Assembly: GCA_934047225.1 (NCBI GenBank)
Contig: OW203988.1
Location: 7,846,229 to 7,910,228 of the forward strand
Direction: 5' to 3'
From: Ypsolopha sequella
Taxonomy: Eukaryota; Arthropoda; Insecta; Lepidoptera; Ypsolophidae
DNA length: 64,000 bases
Part shown: positions 27,401-39,400 of the stretch, piece after piece
Numbering within the stretch: position 1 is the stretch's first letter
How the letters are laid out: each line of letters begins with the position of its first letter
Program-made: the position numbers and the translations under genes
The notes under the pieces: model-generated
What the model was told of the DNA's origin: nothing
The model's database searches: none
Seen by the model: the letters and a program-made list of their open reading frames with translations, nothing else

Positions 27401-30400
27401 CTCTTCAAATATGGTTACACCTTTCTGTTACATGTTGTATAGTACATATCAGTGTGCGTGCCTGCCGGAATTGGACAATAGTATTATGATATCTATGCTG
27501 CCGGAGCGCGACGTACACACACATTTACATATTACACAGATACTCCACACAAGCAAAGCACATTAGTCGTCGCAGATTGCAAGAACTATAAAATATTTTT
27601 AAATGCAAGTGCTCGTAAAGGCCCACTTTTTATGCATCAAAACCGAACAGAAAGTCGATTATTTTGCCCTAGGGCTTTATTATATATTTTTTTTAATTTA
27701 TTGTGAGAAGTTGGCTTACCTGCAACCTTTCCTGTGTACCATAAATGTTTTATTTTTTTTTCCAGTGTTTAACGGCTCTGGATACAGTCCTTTTAAGCCA
27801 ATCATTAACTTGCAAAATTGTAGCAATGTAACTTTCAACTTTAATTATTAAATTGTTTTCTTTGATTATATTTTTTTTATTTCCTCACATTGTGCATTGA
27901 AAAACGTAGTATGATATACGGGCGTAAGAGCAATAAATTACTCGGTTACGTTTAAAAGTAATTTATTATTTTTCGCCCTTGTAGCATAAACTATTATATT
28001 TATTTAACTAATTAATTACAACGGTTAAAACTGTTACAGTAATTAATAAACAATTAATAATAATCAATACGTGGTTAAACACAACTAGAAATATTTACAA
28101 CATTATTACGTTCGCAATGCTCAGAGCAAACTTTCAAAATTTGGTTCCATGAATCATTGAAAATGTCAGAGTCTATAGAATACCGAGGACTGAGTTCAGG
28201 CCACTGATCATACGGCAGAGTGGGGAATTTGTATGTGAGATAGTCTTATAATAAGGTATTGCAAGAAGTGTTCGTTATAATAATAGTAGTTTATGCTACA
28301 AGGGCGCAAAGGAATAAATTACGAGGACGATTTAAAACACGAGCGTAGCGAGTGTTTTAAACGTAACCGAGTAATTTATTGCTCTTACGCCCGTGTATCA
28401 TACTAAGTTTTTCAATGCATAGTGAGAGGAAATAAAACAAATATAATCTTGTGAACTTTAAATTATAATTGGCTCAAAAGGACTGTATCCAGAGCCGTTA
28501 AACAGTGAAAAAAAAAAAGGAAAAATGAAAAACATTTATGGTACATAGGAAAGGTTGCAGGTTAGCCAACCATTGTAAATACAATAAAAATAAAAAATAA
28601 TAAAGCCCTAGGGCAAAATAATCGACTTTCTGTTCGGTTTTGATGCATAAAAAGTGGGCCTTTACGAGCACTTGCATTGAAATATAATAAAATATAATTA
28701 ATTTAATAAAATTCTCAGGGTGGTTGTGCAAGCGGACGGCCAGATCAGGACTGGCTTCGACGTGATGGTGGCCGCCCTTCTCGGAGCCGATGAGTTTGGC
28801 TTCAGTACTGCTCCACTTATTGCTTTAGGTAATTATGATCGTTTAAAATAAACGAATGCAGTCACTGCATATATCCCCGAGGAGGTGTCAGAGGTGTTTA
28901 CGAGTGTGTACTGTCATTAAAACAGTCAGCACCCTCTTTTCACCGATGATTCTTACATCATAAGGATGAGCCTAGGGCCGTCCTTACTATCCCCGCGTTC
29001 CGAAATAGAATTATTTCGCTAAAATCGATTACGAATGAATGAGGTGAATGGCTAATAATCCATGAGTGAAGCAAATGCGTTCATTCATTCGTATGACTTT
29101 CATGGCTCATGCGACGGAGGTGAGGCGATGTGAGCGTTGAACGGAATGGAATGTCAAAAATTGTTTTCGCTCAATTATTTCAGCAGTTCAGATCAGATAA
29201 TCAATAGTATATGTTTTATTCGGCCATGAGAGAAACAAATGAAAAGTCGTGTGGAACTCTTCGTCGAAAAGGAAGAATTTATATGTATATATTTTTTTTC
29301 GTCGCTATCTGAGTCTACGTTAAAGAACAGTGCTACAAACTCTTCTTGTTCCATCACGAATCACGGCACTTTGACGAAATAAAATCAAATAATCGTATTG
29401 TATTCTGTGATAAGAGGTTATGGTTAAGATGTATCTTTTTTAATGCGGTCCGAATCATAAGCTATCTTTCACATCGTTTGCTAGCTCACAAATTACGGAC
29501 CAGTCATCGCTCACACTTTAATTCATTCATAGCTTTTATCTATATAATTCTATTACGGACCGCAGGGATTACTTCATCGATTTTCGACCCCCCCCCTCCC
29601 CCCTACAACCATTCTATCGTTATTATCCATTAATTAAGGGTGGCCTCTTGTATTTTTATCTCTTTATTCAATTAAAGTGTAGGCTTACTTTTTACATTTA
29701 GTTGTTGTAACTAATATTATGAAAAAAAAAGGACATGATCTTGCTAAGTTTCTTGCCCTTCTTCTTAGCAAGACTAATCGAATGGGCGGAGCCAGGCATA
29801 TATTTATAATATTATTTATTCCTTATTCCTATATTTTTATTTCATTCAAGTGTATTCTTTTTATTAAATTTAAGTAAACCCAACCTTTATTATTCCCCTG
29901 CGTATTTCCCCATATTATAATTAATGACGTTAAACTATTACCTATACACATAGATTATTAATTTTTGAAAAGTGTCAGCTGTAAAAAAATATTGCGAATC
30001 TTATCATTGAAATGCATGGCATTTAGGACGAACTGTTTTTGAAGATTTAATTTTAGTTATCAAACTGAAAATAAAAACAAAATTTAATACGTAGATTAAA
30101 ACCTTGAAATCAACTTTTATACAAATAACAAATAATGGAAATAGCTATAGAATTACAGGAATGAAGAACTCGTGAATCTATAAGGAAAATTTGCCAATTT
30201 CAAAGATCTCAATATTGACTCTTTCAGGGACACAGACCGCCCGTAGAATGACTCCATTGATCTATCTATAGTGTCTCGTTATTGTCTCTGAAAGTATGAA
30301 TAATACTATGATTATACGATTTATAGCGAAATCCATCGCTTTGGATACTCTTAATATCATTTAGAGTGGATCACAAACTAAAAAAGATCAAAAGAAACAA

Positions 30401-33400
30401 ATTTTACGTAATTTAAATATTTTGAAAAAGAATCTGAGGTCAGGATTTGCGACCTCTTGCTTACATGGCCAGTGCGCTATCGACTGTGCCATCGAGGTCT
30501 ACCTTGGAGGAATAAACCAGAGGCCTACCTATCCTAGACCCGTGAAATTTTCCACTTTACCTGTACACCGTTTTTTTTTGTAACTACATACTTGCTACAC
30601 ATATTTAACGCTCACGAGGGCGTTATGTGATTTCACGCCTTCAAATCCTGGCCCAAAAAATGTATTCAAAATATTTGACTATATCTAAATTGTGTTTATG
30701 AATAATACTGGTTTTGTCTAGGTTGCACGATGATGCGGAAATGTCACTTGAATACTTGTCCCGTCGGGATCGCCACACAGGACCCGGTGTTGAGGAAGAA
30801 GTTCGCGGGCAAGCCGGAACACGTCATCAATTATCTCTTCATGTTGGCTGAAGAGGTCAGTTTAAACACTTACAGCTCTATCAAAATACGAAACCATTAT
30901 AAGTAATCCTCGGTCTGTATCCTTCGTCCACGATATAAACAAGACCGTCGGTCGCAACGGTCTAGCGGTTCAAACAAGAAGTTTATAACCAGACTGGAGT
31001 GCTAACCTCTATTGAAAGCCGCACTCTAGAATAAAATGAACTTTATGTGTCTTTATCTCTATTACTCATAAAACTTTTTCTCTGTAAAGGTATCGCTGTC
31101 TCTATTATTCTTCAAAGATAAAAAATTAGGGTAATTTTTTTAGCGTGGTCTTATTATGGGAAGTTAGCACTCTAGTGTGGTTATAAGCTTCTTGCACTCG
31201 AACGTCTTGACCAATAATGAGGAGGTCGCGATTTACGCTTGGCATTTTCTACGATTGGTTCCAGTTAAACTGTCAAAGATCTTGAGATCACTTGTCGCTA
31301 TAAGGTGCACGCTCCGTGAAACTTGCGAGGACAATACAATCGTGCCGATTTCGTTGCCGGCGAAAAATTGAAAAATTGTTTCCGAAGAAACCACATTTTG
31401 GCAAAACTGTGGACATTTTCAAACATTATTTTTGGTTATTATTACTAGATTATTTATATAAAATTTTCGATGTTTGACTGGTATTAATTTTTTCATTTTA
31501 TCTAAAACAATAAAAGCACATTCCGCTAAGTTTTGTTAAAAAAACGTTAAATTTGCGTATTTTAGGGGTTTGTTGTTAAGATATTACTCAAATTTTACCG
31601 TTTTTAGTTCGACTTAAACATAGATCTAGATACCGTTAATGGATTCAGCCTAAAATATTATAATAACATTCCACAGACACCCCACAATGTGGTGACAGCG
31701 TTTGTATGGATGTTTGCGCTTAACGACGCCTCTTAATAAGAGTTGCCATAATTCCGTAGGTCCGTCAACACATGGCCGACGTGGGTGTGCGCAGGTTCCA
31801 GGACCTGATCGGCCGCACCGACCTTCTGAAGGTTCGCGAGAACAACGAGAATCCCAAAGCGAGGCTGCTCAATCTCAGTCTCATATTGAAGAACGCCTTG
31901 CACATGCGCCCGGGGGTCAACATCATCGGAGGATCCAAGTCTCAGGTATGTACCGGACAATATCCGGGGAAAAATTGTGAACTAGAGAGACTTTCCCAGA
32001 AATCACAATGAGCTCACGTCTCTACATTAAGATTTTTGTGAAAATCAATTGCGTTTAAAAAGCTAAAAACAGTAGTAAAATTATTTTTTCGATTTATCAA
32101 AAAATTACAAAGTTATTGCCAATCAAAATGAGCTCAACGGCATGTCGCGTGACGTCATCTGACACGATTTCCTACTTTCAATATCGCTGTCGCAAACTTC
32201 GGTAATAACGGGAATTTTTTATAAATTCAAAGAGTTTTGTGCTTTGGTAATTAATCAGTTAATATAAAAATATACTGATATTTCAATACAGGAACGCGTT
32301 CATTGTGAAAATGAGTTGATTTGTTTTCAAAATAATGCATAAATTATAATTAACTTGAAATACATTTTTAAATCAATTATGATTTAAAAAAAAATTCAAT
32401 TCTTATTTACTTAAACCAATGGAAACTTTGCGATGGCAACATACACAATACATAGGTAATAAGGTTTGATTGAATAACCATTGATTGAATTTTGATTTTA
32501 AGTGTTCTATATGGATTATTTAGAAAAAAGCAGGTTTTTCACGGGGCCATTCATTTATTGAATGTTATGGCAATGACAAACGTCTTCGAATAGTTATGTC
32601 GAATAGTTATAATATGTCATATTTTCCTACTTTAGTCGCTTTTGCCCACCAACATTTTTTGGTTATACCAAGTCACTTGCAACTTTTCAAAATTAAATCC
32701 CCTTGTAAAATAGAAAGCGGCCTCTATGTACTCAGTAATTCGGCCGTTTTTTCAACTTCAATGTGCAATTTTTGTCTGCTTTTTGGTATACATATATACT
32801 ACGGGAATATTGGTTGAAGCTATAAGGGCGACCTCAAAAAAAAAACCTAAAGCTAACTTTTGTGCACAAACGTTCTTTAGAATCACAAAAGTACATCCTT
32901 AAAACCCCTGACCCCTAGAGTGTCCGCGTCCCCCCCTCCCCCCCCCCAAACGTGTCTCCATTTGCAGTATTTTTCATTTTACTTAAAAACGGTAAGAGTT
33001 AGATGAAAACTGTCAAAGAAGTAAATATTCTTCACACGTTGGTCTACAAAATGAGACTATATTTACTTAAATTGACCAAGTAATGAAGTTACAGTTCATT
33101 AAATCTGAACTGATAATGTAGGTACCTATACTGCATTGTAACATAGAAGTCAATGTATTGTTCACAATAGATACTATAGGTTTGAACGTTCTTTAGGATC
33201 ACAAGAGTACATCCTTAAAACCCCCTAGGGTGTCCGCGTCTCCCCTTCCCCCTCCCCCCTAATGTGTCTTCGTTTGAAATATTTTTAATTTTACTCAAAA
33301 ACGGTAAGAACGGTAAGAGTTACGTGAAAACTGTCAAAGAAGTAAATAATCCTTATTAAAACATTATTCTTCGTGCTTTTGTCTACAAAATGAGACTGTA

Positions 33401-36400
33401 TTTTCTTAAATTGACCATGTAATGAAGTTATGTTCATTACATCTAAACCATTGACTTGAATAAAATAAACTTTTAACAAAAAAATAGTAACCGACTTCAA
33501 TAGTAACAGCAGTCATTCACTAAAAAGTTAATAATAATTCTATAAAGACCGATGGACCTACCGAAGCAACACTCGCCGACTTCTTTCTTCCTGAAACGTT
33601 ATGTTATTTCGAAGTCAGCGTTCTTATATTGGTTTTTATGTTGCTATATCGTAGGAAATACGCCAAATACAGTCGAATTGAGAACCTCCTCCTTTTTTGA
33701 AGTCGGTTAAAGAAGTCGGTTAAAAAAAGATCTTAACTGGTAAAGTAGGTATCTAAATATAATTGTATCGTAAGACAGAAGTCAATGTATTGTTCACAAT
33801 ACGTCACAATACTATAGGTCCAAATGTTTTGTATAAAGTTTACCTAAAAACGTACGTAGTACATTATACTTCAGTTGCTACAAGCACCGCGCGGCGGCGG
33901 CGGGTACAACAAGGGGAAGAACGTCGTCGCAGGACAAAGGCAAAATCTTCACCGAATAGCTGTTGATCCTAACAACTTCATCACAGTCCAACAATCAGAT
34001 TTTTTGAGAAACGACGTTAACAAAAATAAGCTAGTTCAATTACTGGTCTCTTATTTCAATACTGGCGGACATAATGCCCTTCAATGTCCTGGTGACGCGG
34101 ATTCAACGACAGCCGGCAAAGCCCTGGAATATGATGATGGCCAAAAAACGTCTAAGTGGTAGCCAACGACACAGATATTCTGATTATACTAGTTGCAAGA
34201 TCAAAGATGGATTCGAAAATACAAGTTTTGCACTCTCCTTCATCGCAGACAGCTGGCAAAATATTTAATATCGCCCAAGTAAACGAAGGTTTGGGTGCCA
34301 CGTAAAAGACCGTGCTTTTTAGTCATGCATTTACTGGTTGTGACACAACAAGTGCCTTTTTCAACAAGGGAAAAAAACATGCATGGAAAAAACTTCAGCA
34401 GTTTCCATCGTTGATAAATATGACAGAAGTTTTTTCATCGCCCCATCCTGACAAAGAAGAAATAGTCGCGGCTGGCGAAAAATTCGCCATCGCTCTCTAT
34501 GATAACAATTGCGGTTGTGAAACGCTTGACGAGTTGACACCAACTAAATATCTACGCAAAATCGCCAAACAGCCAGTAAATGCCTGTTTTCAACTAGCAT
34601 CCTAGCATCCTGGTGCATGTGCCACATGCCATGTGGCCAATATTCATTGCGTGTGTACCTCCAGGTACAAGAATGGCTTGGGCACCAATTAAATCCACAG
34701 GATTGGGGATGGAAAACTGTGGGAAATAGTTTAATACCAGTGGCGACCACGCTGCCACCTGCGCCAGACCACTTAATGAACCTTGTATCATGTGATTGCA
34801 AAAATGTGTGCGGGAATAGACGCGATTGTGTGCGTGCTGGACGAAAATGAAGGGTTTTGTGTGGACGTTGCCGAGGTCCAACATGTGGTAACGTATCATA
34901 TGATAATACGGAAGATTTAGTTAGATGATTAAATGGTTAATACACTTAAATAAAAGTTATTTATTTTATGTTTAGGCAATTAATGAGTACCTAAATGACA
35001 ACTTTATACATAAATACAAACACATTTTGAACTAGGATTTAGTGTAATTTACCAATATGATTTACTGTGGAAAATATATTAACTTTCATTATCTTGCAAA
35101 ATGTTAAACCGCTTCAGAAAAAAAAGTCTTATTTTGTAGACAAACATACGAGAAATAATGTTTACTCACAATGTTTTATCAATAATATTACGGCTGTTTC
35201 AGAAAATCATGTAATTTGTAAAATATTCGAGTATTTTTTATTTTTTGTTTTATATTCATAACAATATCTCAAAAACTAAACTTTTAATTAGTATAAAATA
35301 AATGTCATTTCGTAGGTAATATAATGAGAATTAATTACTTCTTTGACAGTTTTCACCTAACTCATACCGTTTTTAGTAAAATGAAAAATACTGCAAATGG
35401 AGACACATTTGGGGGGGGAGGGGGGGACGCGGACACCCTATGGGTCAGGGGTTTTAAGGATGTACTTTTGTGGTCCTAAGGAACGTCTGTGCACAAACAT
35501 TAGCTTTAGGTTTTTTATTTTGACCCTAAATATTAAAATGCCCATACTAATATCAATTCAAGTTTGCAATTTCAATAATTTACGTGCTTTTAAACCAATT
35601 TTATAAATATTTTAGTATATACAGGAAGTGACGTAATCATACTAGGTTGAATGGTCGAATCCTTGTCAGACTTAAGGATGCGTTCAAGAAATATATTTTT
35701 TCGTATTGGAATGTTTGATGATAACGCCACTGAAGGTCGAATGAAAGACACCACTTTTTTCATTTAATAAAGATTATGCTTACTTGTTTCAATATCTGTA
35801 TACCAGAAACGGTTAAGATAAGCTATTTTGGCACCTGAAATACAGATCCTTCGATTTAGCTCAGGTGTCAAAGATTTGATTTATATTTGTATAGCTCATA
35901 CTTTTAGTTTAACTGAGTGACTATGTATTTGTCTAACTACTTACTGTTATTGTTTTAGATAGATTTATCATATATAAATAAAAAAGTATTAATTGGTTTC
36001 GAGTTGGCCGAAATATATTTCGAAACCAATAAATACTTTTTTATTTATATATTATAATCAATCTAAAACAATAAAAGGCCAATGAAAAGTCTTAAAAACA
36101 TTATTTATTCAACACTTACTATTATGAAATTTTAAATGTTCAAAACTTTGTGACTTATTTTTAGTAACTTTTTGGTCGATAAAGTTATTATTATATTATT
36201 ATTATCCTCGAAACGGTTAACGAAAATATTGACGAAAAAAAGAAAAGGCCAATTCACACAATTTTTTATTTACTTCTCCGCTAGGACTTCCAACTGGAGA
36301 AGCGTTTGGACAACCAACTGATAGAGAAATGCGCTGGAATCCTCGACGGTACGCAGAAACACGTCGACATCAAGCTGAGGATCACTAACGAAGACAGAGC

Positions 36401-39400
36401 CTTCACTTCCACGCTCTCCTACCACATCGCCATGTAAGTCGAAAATGTACTGTGTGGAAGAGACGGGAAAGGAGGTCATTTTCAAAAGTGGTCAAATCAC
36501 ATTTAAGTAATTTTCAGAGTACAGCCATTTTTGCAACCTCACTTGTATTTTTTCCAGTACAGTTTTTAAGAAGGGGCAATTTTTTTTAATTCTATCCTTG
36601 TAAACTAATAAAGATAAAACTTATTTTTTATCTTGAGACCCAGGTTCGATGCACGAATGAGTTTTTCGGAATTTACAGTATTTGTACATACTTGCTGGAC
36701 GGTGAAGGAAAACATCGTGAGGAAACCTGCATGCCTTAAATAGCGTGTATTAGTGCCCGAAAAACGGTCTCACTACTCATTGGTCTCACTACCCATTGGT
36801 AGTGAGGGGTAGTGAGACCTATCGTTGGGACGTAATAATCGTCGGTGAAACTCACATTCACACATCTGATTCCCCTTCGGGGATTCATGCCGTGACGATA
36901 TATTTATATATTTCAGGAAATACAGCGACGAAGGGTTACCGGACGACACTTCGGTCAACATATCCCTGACCGGCTCGGCCGGACAGAGCTTCGGGGCGTT
37001 TTTGTCTAAGGGGATCACTTGCACGCTCGAGGGAGACTCCAACGATTATGTCGGTCAGTTACTAGTTAATTACAGATCTACATGCAGTGGCGTATTTTAA
37101 GATTCGGCGCCCTGGGCCTTAAGGTTGTAACCCGTAAATTAACGAGAAAAAAGCAAAAATATTTCAATTATAAAATAAAATCCAGCAGTGTCTTGATGTG
37201 GGCTGTGATGATAATGAATGAAAAAACTAAAAATACCTTCAAAGAAATTAACTTAAATTAATTTACATATTTTCCGATGAACAATTTTTTTTATGACATT
37301 TTAAAGTCAAAAAGCAATATAAATTAGAAGATGGACGAATGAACCAGATAGGTACCTAACGATTGATAATGAAAGGCGCCCAAAGCTGAGCGTGAGGTGC
37401 AGTTACCGCAGCCTACCGCCCCGTTTGCGCCACCTCTCGCAGCCTACCGCCCCGGGCCATGGCCCTTTTGCCCCTAGGGTAAATATGCCACTATCTACAT
37501 GATACGACGCGTATCTTCGCCGGTGTTCGTATTATTAAAACATTAAAGCAGCGGTAGCACAGATGTAGAACGTTGGCCTCTCAATTTTGAGATCCTGGTT
37601 CGATCCCCGGTCGGGCATGCACCAATGATTTTTTTCGGAATTTATGTGTATAGTATTTGTTCTTACTTACCACATGCTGAACGGTGTAGGGAAACATAAG
37701 AAAACTTATATGCCCTTGTACAAAGGCGGACTTCTCGCTTGACACGATTTCTTCCAGCCAACCTTTGAGTGGTGAAGAAATTATTATCACAAGAAAATTA
37801 AAAGGGGGACAGACAAAAAATGGTATGAAAGTTCAGTAAATTAATTGAAAATCATTCAAGTGTAAATATACCTAAATCTAAAAACTTGTCTATTATACAA
37901 ATTTACTTCCTACCAAACTAAACTTGCATTTTAATAAATACCTTTGTATTTTCAATAATTCAACATATACCGAAATAGATAAAACAGCTAAGACTCACTA
38001 TGATTTATGCGAGAAAACTCGACGTTTCGGTCAACTTAATAGTGACTTTCATCAGGCTTCGCGAGGTGCTCCGGCGCCTGCGACAACGCCTGATGAAGGT
38101 CACTCTTAAGTTGACCGAAACGTCGAGTTTTTCTCGCATAAATCATAGTGAATCTTAGTTGTGTTATCTATTTCGTTATGATGGACACTCACCCTAATTT
38201 TAGTGATATAACTTCAACATGTCTTTTCAACATTCCGATAGAAACTGATAACCATTTTTTTTCCAGGAAAGGGTCTCTCCGGTGGTAAGATCATCATCTA
38301 TCCGCCAAAGAACTCCACATTCGAGTCTCATCTCAACGTCATTGTCGGTAACGTCTGCTTGTATGGAGCAACCCAAGGACGTGCTTACTTCAGGTACACA
38401 ATATATAGATCTCGGCAGTAAATAATGCACATCGTAACGTATCGTCATCTCTGTTGCACGAAGCACTAACGGTCCGGTGACAGAGACGGTGCTCTGCGAA
38501 GCCGAAGATAGCCGATGTGCATTATTTATTGCTGGGTACTGTACGTTACAGTTCTGCCACAGATGCGCATAGAAATTTATCGGTGACTGACCTGACGTGC
38601 ACTATCTGTCAAGGATTGTATAGAAAGCGTAAGTAAATACAACCTTTAACCGAAGAGTGGCGATGATAACTATGCCACTGATGATAACCGTCTAGACCAG
38701 GGGTCGGCAACATTATGATATAGTAGGGCCACAAATGTTACCAGGGGATCAACAAGGGCCGCATCTCATTTTTGTATTTAAATAAATATCATATTTATTG
38801 TAGTTTTAAACATTTTAAGTATTAATTATTAAAATTATTAATGCGATTCTTACGGCTGCATTTGACATACAAGTTTTCGTATTTCGCTTGCATTTTAAAT
38901 GTGGAAATACGCAGTATATCGTCTAATTGTGCATTCTTTAACAGAAAACAATGCTTGCTTTTTGGATAATTCAGAATGAAAAACATCTGCTGAAGCTGCT
39001 CACACAAAAAAGTACTACCAAATATAATTATCATGAAGTAGTTGCGGGCCGTACCAAAGCGGTTTACGGGCCGCATGCAGCCCGCGGGCCGCCGGTTGCC
39101 GACGCCTGGTCTAGACCATATAATTATTGTTTAGATAATTATTCTCATCCATGAGAAGAAGAATATAAAAATATTAGTAAAAAAACTTTTTATCCAACAT
39201 TATTATTTTGATTAGAAGAACGATTACAAACTGATAATTCAATAAATATTACTTATCCAACTATTAATGACTTTTCTAAAATTTATTATAACTAATATAT
39301 TAAACTGATTGTTCCATTTGATAATGATACAATTTATTATGAAAATAATGTATGAAAAGCAAAACAAGGTGGCGATATGATTATTTGAATTAAACCATTT

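Larger units (their letters stand above)
32816..35545. mobile_element. Long-inverted-repeat DNA element carrying a nuclease-like pseudogene
   Basis: Left arm from about 32816 and right arm ending about 35545 are reverse complements: aaaacctaaagcta, gtgcacaaacgttc, gtacatccttaaaacccctg, a C-run, then gtgtctccatttgcagtatt and aaactgtcaaagaagtaa. A second partial copy of the left arm lies at 33168-33440. The interior holds the pseudogene 33875-34910 and a smaller insertion at 33476-33729. Superfamily not recognised. Confidence 0.65.
37960..38170. mobile_element. Palindromic element with two opposed hammerhead-like cores
   Basis: Near-perfect inverted repeat: ctatgatttatgcgagaaaa, cgacgtttcggtcaactta and their complements flank a GC-rich centre (38060-38085). 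See the two ncRNA entries. Confidence 0.8.

Noticed and set aside
27603..28731. Matching small proteins MQVLVKAHF... on opposite strands
   Set aside because: They are the same non-coding arm sequence of the foldback element read in each orientation; no conserved domain.
29346..29633. 95-codon open frame in intron 22
   Set aside because: No recognisable domain, no repeat partner in the window, and the composition matches the intron.
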